From NCBI GenBank assembly GCA_963576735.1, contig OY755187.1:16554001-16618000 (forward strand): a stretch of 64,000 nucleotides of DNA, in the 5' to 3' direction. Shown piece by piece: positions 42,057-53,577 of this stretch. The DNA is from Bedellia somnulentella (lineage: Eukaryota > Arthropoda > Insecta > Lepidoptera > Bedelliidae). The notes below the pieces were generated by a model. The model saw only the letters and a list, made by a program, of their open reading frames with translations, was not told the origin of the DNA and made no database searches. Position 1 is the stretch's first letter; every line of letters starts with the position of its first letter. Both the position numbers and the translations under genes were made by a program.

Positions 42057-43301
42057 CTAGTTTAAAGCTAAATTTGCAGATACATTAGTACTTGTACTAA
42101 TAACTGCATCCAAGTCAGTTGAAATTGTTATGTTATTCAAATTAATAACATTATTGTATACTATATTACTAGCTAGTAACATAGCTAGTCGTTTTTTAGA
42201 ATAATCAGGTACTTTCAAGGTACTCTTAGTCATTAATGATTTCTTAATATAATTATTTGTATTAAAATTAACAATTTTTTGCCTATATCCCAAAGTCAAA
42301 TTATATAGTAACATATTTAATTTATATATCCTAGTGTTAACCTTATAGCTAAGATGCTTGGAATATAGGAAGTCACTTATAATTATTTTTCTAACATTTA
42401 AATTAACTAACCTCTCAAATGATTTCTTTAAGTCACTTGGATTCACCTTATTACTTGAACCTATTAAAATAACTAAAGTAGTATTCGAGTCATATTGTTC
42501 TTTTAAAATAGAATTTATTATTTGAGAGTAACTTGATAGTAACTCTATAATTTCTTCTAATCCTTCTATGTAGCTTTGCATCTCTAAGTGACTATTATGA
42601 TACTTTAATGTTATATCTTGAAGAGATTTTTCTAATTCTATAATCCTATTACTATCATGGCTAATTTTAACTTTATTATTGTCTAGAGAAAGTTCATAAT
42701 CACTACATAGTTGTTCTAACCTATTTAACTTAAACTTCATCTCATGATGTTGACTACACCTTAGTTTATTAAGTTTTTTAACATGATTCCTTACAATTCT
42801 TTAAAGTTTAAGGTACTTTTTTAACTTTTTTGAACCTTTTATGTTCACAATAGGTAGGGGTTTTTCTTCCTTTACCGGAGTAGTTAAGTCTATAGTTGGC
42901 ATATGAATAATACTATCATACATGTGCTGTAGCATAATTGAGTTCTCCTCAGATTTGTTACTCCTTAATGTATGAAGTTCTAATTCAGCTCCTGCTAGTT
43001 GTTTTTTTAACAATTGTATCTCTTTAAGTGCTGCTTCATGAAAATCATAGCTATCTTGGTGCAAACTAACATCTCTTTGCAGGGCCATCCTTTGGGCTAT
43101 GCTATCTTGTAGCTCTGCATCCATATCAACAAGTTGTTTCCTTAAACAAGAATTGGTTTTAATAATATTGTTAATTTCTTGCTCACTATCCTCACGTTCT
43201 TCTAACAATTTTATGGTATTTTCTTTTCATTTTTTTAATTCTAAAAGGGCTGAATTTAACTTCTTTTCTAAATTACTAATAGTTTCACTGCGAGTAGGCA
43301 T
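42057..43301 (-). pseudogene. LINE ORF1: coiled coil plus SGNH/esterase-like domain
   Basis: From ATG 43301: MPTRSETISNLEKKLNSALL and a long coiled coil (LEEREDSEQEINNIIKTNSC, LKEIQLLKKQLAGAELELH), a stop near 43232, a break at 42741-42800, then more coiled coil and a domain with LVILIGSSNKVNPSDLKKSF and IIISDFLYSKHLSYKVNTRI. The last part aligns in layout with the related LINE at 62 kb, whose version begins FSDGMAVGFGEIL, like SGNH block I. CR1/Daphne LINEs often carry an esterase domain in ORF1. Here the active Ser is not certain. Confidence 0.65.
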
Positions 43302-43389
43302 TGTAACTATTTCTAAGCTAATGGTACTTGATATTGTGTAACTAGGTTTTATTTACTAGATAACTTATTGACTAATTTAAGGTTATATT

Positions 43390-43689
43390 TTATGATAAGA
43401 GTATATCTAGAAAAATATAAGAAGATAAGAAGAAATATAACTTATTAATGCAGTACTTAGTTATACTGAGGTATTGTTTTAATGTTATAAATGTGTAAAA
43501 TAGAGAAAAATACTGGCCTGAAAAAACCGTTGAAACAAAATACTTTAATATACTCTCGAAATAATTGTAAAACTCAATATTCCTTTTATAGTATATCTTA
43601 TCCTTAATAAACGGAGTTCCTTTCAGTGTGAATTCTTTCAAAAACTATCTTAAATAAAATTAAATAATTTAAAAATTTAATTTTCGACA
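43390..43689. other. LINE 5' flank/junction with hAT; no gene
   Basis: AT-rich, with frames lacking motifs. The boundary between LINE 5' UTR and hAT is somewhere in 43400-43690. Confidence 0.35.
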
Positions 43690-44840
43690 CAAACACTTGT
43701 CGATGCCACAGAGTCACGTAAGATTGAAGACTTATTAAAAACCCTTTTGCTTTCGCACCAGCATCATCTTTCTGAGTTTTACTGTTGTTCAAAAAACATA
43801 GGAGTACACTATAATTGTCGAGAACTGTTTTCAATGAAGTTATACGACAGCACCATCTTGTTGGGCAAAACGGCCGTAGAGAAAGATTTTGTGCATCCTC
43901 AGCTGCCTGTAGAGATTCAAAACAAGCTTGGCGTTTCGGTGAAACGCGGACGAAGACAATGACCTCTCTTATTAATACTTTAGCACGTCATTGAAAATTT
44001 CAAATAAGATTTCAGATGTGGTTGACGGCGTTTCATAGAGCCCGAAAAATGTTTCATGTATATTGAGCTTTGAGTCCACGTAACGAAAGCAGAATGTGAC
44101 TTGTTCGTGATTGGTAATATCACTGGTTTCATCTACCATAACAGAATAATAAACAGCATTTTGTATTAATTTAATTATTTTACTTAATACTTCGTGACTC
44201 AAAATTGTACACAGTTCGTTAGCGACATCGTGTGACAGCCATTTATATTTACTGCGCTGGAGCCACATCTTTAACTCGGGAATATCCTCTGATCGCAGCT
44301 TCAATTACCGACTATAATTTGAATTTTCATCCTCATGGCCCCTTATGACTAGGCCTCCGGACATTAAATAGCGAAGAGTAGAAATCATTTTCAAAAGGGC
44401 GGTTCTAGCAGTTTTCAAATCTTCATGTTTACTTTTTGATAACATTGAGTGTACATTGACGCCACGTTCTGCATTGGCTTTGTGTAAAACACAAAAACGG
44501 TGAACTTCAGACATTTCGTGCTTTTTAAATCTTTCCAAAGCCTTATTCCATGATGAAAAACCAATCTCAGTGAATGCTTTAATGGAGTCATCATCTCTTG
44601 AGGATTTTTTTGGAGTGGAAACGCCACTAGATAGAGTTTTGTCTACAGATTTCACAAAACACTTTATCGATGTCTCCGCCATACAGTGGCCATGGAAAAA
44701 TTGATTGCCACTTACTTTGATAACTGCGTCTTTTCTTCTCTGAACATACATTTTCAGAAGTAACCGAAACATTACTTATGTTAAGCTGAGAAGAGCTACT
44801 ACTAGTACTAGTGGTAGGTTCTTCTGGGTTAGGTACCTTA
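43690..44840 (-). pseudogene. hAT element 1 transposase, N-terminal and catalytic part
   Basis: From ATG 44865 region: MDKFVVRNRKVPNPEEPTTS, then KRRSYQSKWQSIFPWPLY, FCEICRQ (TTF finger), KAFTEIGFSSWNKALERFKK, HEMSEVHRFCVL, KMISTLRYLMSGGLVIRGHE, LKMWLQRSKYKWLSHDVANE, VYYSVMVDETSDITNHEQVT (first catalytic Asp), and further down LKTVLDNYSVLLCFLNNSKT. Three frame changes (near 44625, 44304 and 43972). Type: ZMYM1-like hAT with DUF4371. It ends where the LINE begins. Confidence 0.8.
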
Positions 44841-44929
44841 CGATTCCGAACGACAAACTTATCCATAACAAAAAACAACAGTTCACGTGCTGGCTGCCTA
44901 GTCTGACTGAGAACGAGTGAAGGCGTGTT

Positions 44930-45130
44930 TGCACTCGCGTATTTGTGTGTGGTGTGATAGATGCGATGGATGCGTGCGTGCGAGCGGTGCGGGCGGGGGC
45001 AGAGAAAGGGGCGGGCGGGTGACGCGGGACGCGGGTTAAGTGGCGCGGTGGCGGCGGCGGCGGCGCGAAGAGGCGAAGGCGACGACACATTGCGGGCGGG
45101 GCGCGGCGGCCCGGCACACTGCGTGCGTGA
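44930..45130. promoter_or_regulatory. GC-rich, CpG-rich leader of hAT element 1
   Basis: A sharply GC-rich island (GCGGGCGGGGCGCGGCGG near 45095, GCGGCGGCGGCGGCGCG near 45060) directly upstream of the transposase ATG, in an otherwise AT-rich element. Likely 5' UTR or promoter (inference). The open frames across it are composition artefacts. Confidence 0.4.
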
Positions 45131-45301
45131 GCGTGTATAGGTTTGTTTCTAAGCGCGCGTATACGTAGGTAGGTATATTATTTAGATCGAATATGAGAAG
45201 TGGGTGCTGGTGCACCCACTATTTACCTCTCGTGGGTGCTGGAGCACCCGAGCACGCACGGAGTCGGCGCCCCTGGTAAAAATATTATTCTAATATAATT
45301 A

Positions 45302-45618
45302 CCTGGTTACAATAATATGTTTTAGTTCCCGTAATTCCTCAACTAGTCGCTCTAAAGCCACAGTTTTCCTCTGTGATAATTGAGCTCTTAACTGGGAAGT
45401 TGTCACAATTCATCTACGGGCTGCTTCCATGGTCATCAGAGGCTCCCTTCGATGAGCTCTTCTTCTTTGGGGTAAATTTTGGCGTGGGAAGCGCTGTCGT
45501 GTCCGAGGGGAGGTGTGAGGAGTGCGTCGAGGAGAGCGATGGGGTGAAGGATGGGGAGTAATATTATGAGTTCTATGTGGAACAGGTGGGAGGGTGCTTG
45601 GATGTTGGATTGTATTCG
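45302..45618 (-). pseudogene. Downstream part of a Myb/SANT-like gene, split by hAT element 2
   Basis: Minus strand ends QRKTVALERLVEELRELKHI followed by TVTRG/GTAATT, an exon end at 45302 with donor. Before it lies a Pro/Ser/Arg-rich linker. The upstream part continues at 54285 on the other side of the hAT element, with which it shares GAGGTTGG as target duplication. A stop at about 45412 breaks the frame. Confidence 0.5.
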
Positions 45619-46122
45619 GAGGTTGGTAGGGTTTCCGATTTCTCGAGGTTTTTTATTTCTCGGGTGTCGAGACTTCTCGAGCCTGATTTCTCGGGTCTTC
45701 TCGGGTTGTCGAGAAAAAATAAAATACGTCTTTTTTGTTTAATTAATAAAAAGAGTCAAAAAAAACAAGTTCTCAATAAAAAAATCAGCTCAAAACAAAA
45801 TTGCTAACTAAAAACAATCATACTTCTTCTCCTTATCATAACTAATCTCATCTCACTAATCTGGAATAAAAAACAAAATCTCTGTTAACTCATTGAGCCA
45901 CGCTTTGAGATTAGCAAACGAATTTAATTAAATGTATGTTATTGTAATTATTTAGGATCTAAATAAGTAAAAAATACCGCAATTGACTCGTGTAACTTTC
46001 AGGTTTTCAGATTATAGGGTGGTTAGTTACGGTGACCACCGTGACACAGGTAGCAATAAAACTTCAAAATTTGTTGTAACAATTTAATTATACTTAGATA
46101 TTAGTTTAGGATGTTATTTGAT

Positions 46123-47937
46123 TCAGATTGTCTTTGAAACCTGTTTGAATGAATTTACGATAACGATATTGTTATTTTTTATCGTGAAAGTCATTGAAAC
46201 AGGTTTTCCCTTTCGTAGGCATAATGGCACTTTACAAGTTTCACAGATATATATTGTGCGAACTGGATTACTTTTAGTGCTACATTTGGCACACCTTCTG
46301 GACGAGCTCCGTATAGGTTTATGCTTATTTTGCTGCATCCGGATCTCAATTGGGACTACTGGCTTGTGTTTTTGTATGGAAGCTGGAGTTGGAGAGCTGC
46401 GAGGGGTACTATTAGATGACAAGGCTCTTTTTCGCCCTTTTACAACGGCTGGAGCCAGGATCCCCTGGTACACTCGTCTTCTAAACATTTTCAAGTCCAT
46501 GGCCTCCAAATTCTGTACTGGCAGAGCTTGCAGATCTTTATACATAATGTACGCATTTATCACAGAACAGTCTAGAAAGTGAAAGAAAATTCTGTGCCAC
46601 CATTTTTTTGATCTGCGATCAATGCTGTAGTAGCTTTTGAGTTGATCAAAATGGTCCACAAAGTTCATATTTTTGTTGTAATCAATTACAGCTTGAGGGC
46701 ATGCAACTTCAACTGAGGAGCCATCACGTTCGCGTCTGGACACAAGACCAACATCCCTTGGGTCATGAAAGTTCGATAGAATGTGCACTGACCTTTTGTC
46801 TTTCCATTTCATAATGGACACGTTTGTGTTACTGACTCGGTAATCATATTCACCTCGCTTCAGCTGTTTGTCTTCTTTCAATGTAGGTAGATGTTTCCTG
46901 GTAGAATTCACAGTTCCACAAGCTAATATAGACTGCTGGTATAGGTCTCGTTGTAACTGATATCCATTGAAATAATTGTCAAAGTATACTTTGTAGTTTT
47001 TTCCTTGCAAACCTTCACAGAACTGCCTCACTATTTTGCCACCTAAATCTGTCTGGACTTTATCGCCATCTTTGCCAGCGTACAAATCAAAGTCTAGACA
47101 ATAGCCAGTAGATGCACATTTCATCCATATTTTATAGCCTCTTTTGATGGGCTTCTTAGGCATGTATTGTTTGAGGGTACTTCTTCCACTGAACTTCACC
47201 ATGCTTTCGTCGATAGCCACAGTTTCCGAGCATGTGTAATTTTCTTTGAATGTTTGCTTCATGTGATCCAGTAACGGCTTGACTTAATATAATTTATCAA
47301 ACTGTGGACTACCACGTTGAGGCATCAATGAATTATCATTTAGATGTAGATGATTCAGCAACCAGCCAAAGCGGTTCAATGTCATGAAAGAAGAAATGTA
47401 AGGGTCATGCAAATCAGCAGCAGAACTCCAATAGTCTTTATAGCTGGGGGTTTTCTTTATTCCCATGACCAGATTCAAAGCTATAAAAACATCCATCTCT
47501 TCTTTGGTCACAGTAGCAAAAGACGCACCTTTTTGAGTGGCATATAAGTTTGTTTGGAAGCAAATGTTCTCCTGCCACTCATTCGTCCAGAACAAACAAA
47601 AAAGTTCATGAGGCGAGGGATCTGTCAGCTCTAATATATGCGTTGGTAAGCTGGTGCTTTCACTGAACTCACCTGGATTTGACATGTGGTAACTTTTTTT
47701 CCATTTTGGAATGTCATTCTCATTATTCCCGGAAACAGAAGGAACAGAAGCCAATTGAGACAAAGGAACATCGTCTTCTTCTTCAAACTGCAGTGGCGAG
47801 TTACATGGACATATTTCCAAAGCAATAATGCGCTCTTCTTCATCATCAGAATCACCTCCATAAAAGCTGTCTCCATCTGGAATATCTTCGAACAACACTG
47901 CCTGGATTTCGTTGTCTCTTAGTCTCCTTTGTGCCAT
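46123..47937 (-). pseudogene. piggyBac-like (PGBD) transposase, one nonsense codon
   Basis: Start MAQRRLRDNEIQAVLFED at 47937. Acidic N-terminus, then LTDPSPHELFCLFWTNEWQE, EEMDVFIALNLVMGIKK, LNRFGWLLNHLHLNDN. A TAA at 47284-47286 follows DKLY; the same frame goes on VKPLLDHMKQTFKENY. Catalytic Asp candidates: SETVAIDESMVKFSGR, YKVYFDNYFNGYQL, NMNFVDHFDQLKSYYS. A C-terminal Cys finger (CAKCSTKSNPVRTIYICETC) is followed by PLCL. Termini: AGGGTGGTTAG near 46016 and its complement AACCACCCTAA near 48040. The expected TTAA is not clear. Only the one stop keeps the ORF from about 600 codons. Confidence 0.9.
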
Positions 47938-48430
47938 CGTAGAACAAGTCGCAGCGCTAGATATAAAACAAAAAGATACGATAAGTTTGTACCTAACATA
48001 AATCTCTAGTGTCACAGTGGTTAGCAGCACAAACCACCCTAATTTTTTTCATGTAATGGACACAAAATACACTTTACAATAGCAAACTTGTCATCACTAG
48101 TTGAACTTTGTAATAATAAATAGACAAATAGAAAACAAAACACTTTACTCACATTTAATTCAATACAACAATTTTTCAAAGTTTCAAATGAGCAGGGTAG
48201 AAAAATCGTCAACTGCCGAGTAAAAAAATTTCAAACCCAAAGCATCTAAAACAATGAAGCTGCTTTATCGACTAAGGCTGGCCATACACGGACAGCTTGA
48301 GCAGTTTGCCAGTGACCAACATACACGAACTGCTCGAGCAGTCAAATTCAACTGCTTCAAGCTGCCATTGATAACTGCTTGCAGCAGTTGGTATCAACTG
48401 CTCGACAAGTCCATTCAAATCAGTAGCGAC

Positions 48431-50416
48431 ATGGATTTTGAGGAGGAAGCACTTCTGCTGCTTTTGCTCATACGACGACGACGCCGGCGTAAAAATAGAA
48501 AATTGTGGGTTCATACAATATTAGAAACACGAAATTATAATGGAGAATTTAATCACTTGTTTTTGGAACTAAGACGTGACGAAGAAAAGTTTTTTAATTA
48601 TTTTAGGATGTCAATCACATCTTTTGACGAATTGTGTAATATACTCAAGGAAAAAATTAAACGTGAAGATACTATTATGAGGAAAAGTATTCCACCAGAA
48701 GAAAGGCTAGCTGTAACACTAAGGTTAGTAAAAAAAAGTGGTATTTTTTTATTGTTTATTCATTGAATATATCAGTAATAATATCATCAGATAGAACAGA
48801 CGAAGGTGGAAGGTCTTCATAGGATGACTGAGAAAACTCATCATTAGCTGAGACTGGTGCAGAGTTATAAGGCTGGTCACTTGTTGATGTAGAGGGTGCA
48901 GATTGATAACCCTTGTTGTAACTTGAATAGTTGTAATTAAGTCCACGTTGCTCACTAGCTGAATGTGCAAAATATCCTCTATTTTCACCATAATAGCTTG
49001 ACTGTGTATGCTGGGATATTCCTTTAAAGTATTTAATTACGTTGATGATTTCTGACCTTGCATCTAATTTATATTGATCTTTAATTTTTTTAAACTCTTC
49101 AGCTAGTGATAGTAAGAACAATTTGTCATCATCTTCTACTGCAAGATTTGAACTGGGTTTTTCATCAATACGTTTAGATAATTTTTCAATTAGGTCGTCC
49201 TCAGTTTTATGTCTTCTTTTTAAAGCACTATAACTTTTTTTTGCAGATTCTTTATTATGAGCGTTCCCTTCAGATTTTTCTTCCAAACTGTCTGATTTGT
49301 CTGGTCTTTCCTCAATGACCTTGATGATAACTGCTCATAATATGGGTAGGGTCGTATCTTGGTGGCTGCTGAACCACTCTTTGGTTTAATTTTTCTCGTA
49401 TACATGGTATACCCATCTCTTAATACTTTCCATTTCTTCTGTAATGACATAGCTGTAACAATGAAATTTACATACATTAATAAAAAAAACTACTCAATAA
49501 TAAAAACTACTAATGCTATTTCTCTTTTCAGGTACTTAGCCACTGGACAAACATTTATGGATTTGCAATACAGTTTTAGAATTGCAGCTACTACAATTGG
49601 CGGTATAGTGAAAGATGTATGTAAAAATATATGGATGTATATGAAAGATATGTGCATAGCACCATTAACTGAGGATAGATGGAAAGAAATAATAAATGGG
49701 TTTATGAAAACTGCACAGTTTCCGAACTGCCTTGGTGCAGTGGACGGCAAACATATAAGAATAATAAAACCCGCACAAAGTGGATCGGCATATTATAATT
49801 ACAAAAATTATTTTTCTATAATACTAATGGCCGTGTGTGACAGTAATTACATGTATACTTTCGTGGATGTAGGTTCATATGGAAGGCATGCAGATTCGAC
49901 TATTTTCGAAGAAAGTACTTTTTACAAAAGGTTACTGGAAAAGAAATTGAATATACCTGCACCTTCTTCAATATCGCGAAATGGACCTGTTTTACCGAAT
50001 GTATTTGTAGGAGATGAGGCGTTTAGCTTACAAGAAAAGCTCCTCCTCCTTACGGAGGAAAAAATTTGCCAGAGCAAAAGAGAGTCTTCAACTATCGATT
50101 ATCACGTGCTAGACGGTTTATTGAATGCACATTTGGTATATTTGCTAACAAATGGCGCATATTCCATCGACCACTTAACGTAGATGTCGAATTTGCAGTA
50201 GATATAATAAAAGCAGCATGCGTTTTGCATAACTATGTAAAGCAACGAGACGGACATAAATTCGAAGACACATTTGAGGGTCTTCCAAACTCTTTAATAG
50301 AAACAACTCAGAATGTTCGTCGAGGTGGACCTATGTTAACAACAGTCAGAGAAGAATTTGCAAATTACTTTGTGAGTGAAGAAGGAAAACTAGATTGGCA
50401 ATGGAATATGATATAA
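48431..50416 (+). pseudogene. Harbinger element 3 transposase, two exons
   Basis: Exon 1 48431-48723: MDFEEEALLLLLLIRRRRRR, LRRDEEKFFNYFRMSITSFD, IPPEERLAVTLR, donor AAG/GTTAGT. Exon 2 from 49532 after TCTCTTTTCAG: RYLATGQTFMDLQ, CLGAVDGKHIRIIKP (Asp 1), FVDVGSYGRHADSTI (Asp 2), NVFVGDEAFSLQ, then a frameshift at 50040-50065 and VFNYRLSRARRFIECTFGIF (Glu), to the stop at 50416. Splice phase is consistent (AG/G = Arg). Transposase works with the MADF partner encoded opposite. One frameshift is the only damage I see. Confidence 0.9.
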
Positions 50417-50823
50417 ACTAGCTGTATATCTACTACCTTACCAATAAACAGTGTGTAACTTGACACAATGCTATAAAATGTTTTGTCTCTGTCACTCTCA
50501 TTTAATGTCAAACAGGGACAAAACATTTTATAGCATTGTGTAAAGTTACACACTGTTTATTAGTAAGGCAGTCATTGTGTTAATATCTATTTGCTATCAT
50601 TTGTATTCGAAAATAAAAAATAAATTCATATCAATTACTCACCGATTTTATTTTTTTCCGCCACCGGTTTTTCTTTAAAGTTTTCAATTAGTTTCTCACA
50701 AATAGTTGCCCATGCATTATTTTTCTTTATTTTGTTACTGTGGTCATCAAGTTTATAATTCCATATAAGTTCTTGTGATTTTATTGCACTTATAAGCGCG
50801 TCACAATCGATGTTGTCGTCCAT
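48756..50823 (-). pseudogene. MADF-BESS partner of Harbinger element 3, two exons
   Basis: Exon 1 50823-50643: MDDNIDCDALISAIKSQELI, WATICEKLIENFKEKP, donor CG/GTGAGT. Exon 2 from 49452 after TTGTTACAG: AMSLQKKWKVLRDGYTMYT, YPYYEQLS completes the MADF fold, followed by a one-base frame change near 49320 and EEKSEGNAHNKESAKKS. The BESS motif DKLFLLSLAEEFKKIKDQYK is near 49140-49080, and a Ser/Tyr-rich tail ends at 48756. Exon 2 lies wholly inside the transposase intron, and transposase exon 2 lies wholly inside this gene's intron. Confidence 0.85.
50440..50572. repeat. 130-bp hairpin (MITE-like) between the two Harbinger genes
   Basis: TTACCAATAAACAGTGTGTA and TGACACAATGCTATAAAATG pair with their complements at 50515-50570. 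Loop about 25 bp. It sits 25 bp after the transposase stop inside the MADF intron. Confidence 0.8.
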
Positions 50824-51504
50824 TGTAACAAATGAAGCGTGCGGACGGGAAGCGTCCTCGACGTGGAATGAAGAGCGCGGGGCCCGGAGGTAACTGCGCG
50901 AGACCAGTCGACAGCTCGAGCAGTCAGTGTATGCCTGGCGACTGCTTGACCGCACGATGAAATTTCACCGTGCTGCCGACAGCCCGAAGCAGTCGTAACT
51001 GCTCGAGCGGTTCCGTGTATGTGTTTACGTAGAAGACTGTAGTTTGCTGTGCAGTCGCAGCTTCAAGCAGTCTATCCTGACTGCTTCAAGCTGTCCGTGT
51101 ATGGCCAGCCTTAGAATAGTCCTTTGCAAAGATAGTAGTTCAAGTGTTTTGTCAAAGATGGCGTTGCTTGAATGTTTTATCAGGCCAAAAGTAGGTGGTT
51201 AGCGTTCCTAACCACCATGGCTCAATCAGTTAACAATCAGCTTAAAACAAACATCTTAACTAAAAACAATCATACTTCTTCTTATTATAACTAATCTCAC
51301 TAATCTTTAATAAAAAACAAAATCTCTTTTAACAAAAAGCTTAAAACAAACATCTTAACTAAAAAAATCATAATTTTTCTCATCATAACTAAAGATCACT
51401 TACTAATCTCACTATGTGGGTGGTATGGTATCACAATTTTTGGCAGTTTTAATGTAATTAAATAAGAGATCTATCTACTATTAATACGAAAAATATAACT
51501 GTCT

Positions 51505-53422
51505 TTAAGCCTGCTTATTAATTCTTATGAAATATGCCTTAAGATAAACCAAAGCATTAATAGATTTATCAGACAGCCGGCTCCTAATCTTACTGACCAC
51601 ATTTCCCGATATGGAAAATACCCTTTCATTTTCTGTTGAAGTCGGCTTGACTGAAATTAATGCTTTGTATAGTGTTTCCAGATTAGGGGTCCTCTTGCCT
51701 GTTTTTTCAAATAGCAAAAACTCTTTTTTTATAATTGATTTGGAAAGCACCACAGCATTAGTTGATTCACCATTTCTCGAAACACCTTTTATTGCTCTCT
51801 CTAATTGAGCTGCAAAGCTGTCTTGTTCAGTTTCTGATTCGCTTACGCCTGCTTCGACAACTTCTGAATTATTTCCTGTCGAAGGTTCTGTAGTAGTGGG
51901 AACAGTGGGGTATAGACGATTGAATAAGTCTTCAGCGTATGCAATTAAAAATGTCTTGCTATTATCGGTAAAATAAGCACTCTTTTTGAGAATAAAATTA
52001 TCGGGGCTGTTTAGGTAGCGTAGCAGCGATATTAGAGGTGTATTCCGACGATCTGATATTTTCATTTTCAGAGATTCTACTAACTGAAGAGCCAAAGGGT
52101 CGTCTATACTTTCTAATTGTTTTAGCAACACATCTGTTATAGCCTCTGCAGTTAGTAAATTGGCATCTTGTCTGCTCAATGCTTCAACTGCAAGTTTAGT
52201 TGGCGTCAATATCAACCGCAATTTTTGTAGTATAGGAATATTTTCCTCTTTCCATTTAAATGAGCTATCTAAATCAATCAAGGCTTTTTTAATGGAATTT
52301 TTTAACTTCAAGAAACGCTCAATCATTGTTAGCACTGAATTCCACCTAGTTCTGACATCCTTCAATAAGACTAGTTCGGCCCCGAATTCAGTCTTCACAT
52401 GTTTTTGTAGTGTGATATTTCTAAGGGGACTCTTTCTGAAAAATCTTATGATCGAACGGGTCTCATTTAGCACTTTGTTTATGTCGTCAATAGGCTGCAA
52501 TATCGATTCATCATCAGATTCTTTGTCATCGTTATCAGTGCTGGCTTCATCAGAGCTGCTGTGTTCATCGTCGCTAACAGGTGTGTTTCTTCTAGCAACT
52601 GTAGTTACTGTTTTTGCAAAAAGTATCAAGAATAGCCAAATGGATGGCATGGTTTACACAGAGGACCATCTCACAGGGGCTCTCTCTGCCAAATTTTTCA
52701 TAACATTTGGCCCGTCGCTTGTTACGGCCAAGACATAATGCTCGAAGTCGACCCCAAAGTATTTCAAACGCTCCTCTACTATTTGTCTAACCTCTGCGGC
52801 ACCGCATTTTCCGGGTATGTAAATTGTAAACTTTTGCCTCTGCTGTATGAACACAGACGCTAAAATATCGTCTGTTTCGTATGCTCGTCCACTCGTCAAT
52901 TGTCACACTTAGCCGGTTTCCTGATGTGCAAAGCTTAGAAAGCTCTTTTATCATCTCTTTCTCCTTTTCATCATAAAACTTCAATATTAGGTTCATAACT
53001 TCGGTTTGGGTCTTTGGAAGTTTATACCCCTTGGCAGCAAGTGATTCACGGATAAATTCACTTTTAGTAATGCCTCTTATAGTAAAACCATCTTGGGCTG
53101 AAAGTTTAGCTAAAATTTCACCTAACGATTTTCTGGGTTGAACGTCAAATTTCAGTGTTTGCTGTACGTGCATAGTTTCAAAATCACTTCTTATTTTTTT
53201 TGGTGCCGTCACCCCGGAACTAGACGAACTGGTAGATGCTTCTTCTGTGTCCATTTGAACTTCGGTGGATCTTACATCAATTTTGTGTATATGAGCTAAA
53301 TGCCTCACTAGTCCGCTTGTGTTTGATCCTTTACAGGCTATGGTTTTAGGACATTGTAGACATTGCGCATTTGAGGCGTCCTTATTTTTCTTGAAATATT
53401 TCCAAACTTTGGAAGTTTCCAT
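51505..53422 (-). pseudogene. hAT element 2 transposase with BED finger
   Basis: Start METSKVWKYFKKNKDASNAQ at 53422. BED zinc finger: CLQCPKTIACKGSNTSGLVR followed by HLAHIHKID. Then SVTIDEWTSIRNRRYFSVCV (Asp 1), frameshift near 52815, YVLAVTSDGPNVMKNLAE (Asp 2), stops and frameshift around 52650, VNHAIHLAILDTFC, VLLKDVRTRWNSVLTMIERF, and the dimerisation domain LETLYKALISVKPTSTENER with VFSISGNVVSKIRSRLSD. Complete domain order with two or three lesions. Matches the enclosing terminal repeats as their source gene. Confidence 0.88.
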
Positions 53423-53510
53423 TTTGGTTCATTAGTTGTAAAATCTATAACAAACAGTTCAAGAATTAGTAAGTATTTTAGTTTAGTACCTACAAAATAG
53501 CTGACGCAAC

Positions 53511-53577
53511 AGTGGGGAGGCCTTATGCCCAGCAGGGGGTTGATGTGGTTAGGTTAGGCTGATGATGATGATGAAAA
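53511..53577 (+). mobile_element. RTE-type LINE tail
   Basis: GTGGGGAGGCCTTATGCCCA, GCAGGGGGTTGATGTGG, ending GATGATGATGATGAA. This is the well-known 3' end of lepidopteran RTE LINEs, extremely 5'-truncated. Flanked by AAAATAGCTG on both sides (target duplication of about 10 bp). Confidence 0.8.

Larger units (their letters stand above)
36963..45275 (-). mobile_element. Large hAT element 1 with exact 8-bp target duplication
   Basis: Inverted ends CAGGGGCGCCG / CGGCGCCCCTG with GTGGGTGCTCCAGC repeated just inside both. Flanked by GTAAAAAT at 36955-36962 and 45276-45283. 8.3 kb because a LINE, a palindrome and SINE-like DNA inserted later. The transposase pieces read on the minus strand from 45000 to 37398 in the expected order. 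Confidence 0.92.
48277..51112. mobile_element. Harbinger element 3, near complete
   Basis: Inverted ends AAGGCTGGCCATACACGGAC and its complement GTCCGTGTATGGCCAGCCTT. Inside both ends are arrays of CTGCTCGAGCAG / CTGCTTCAAGCAG, at least four per side, likely binding sites of the MADF partner. It encodes transposase (plus) and MADF-BESS (minus). The 3-bp TWA duplication is ambiguous because the ends themselves begin and finish in TAA/TTA. Confidence 0.88.

Noticed and set aside
44930..45117. 113-codon Arg/Pro-rich ORF as a gene
   Set aside because: Translation of a GC-rich leader; frame choice is arbitrary.
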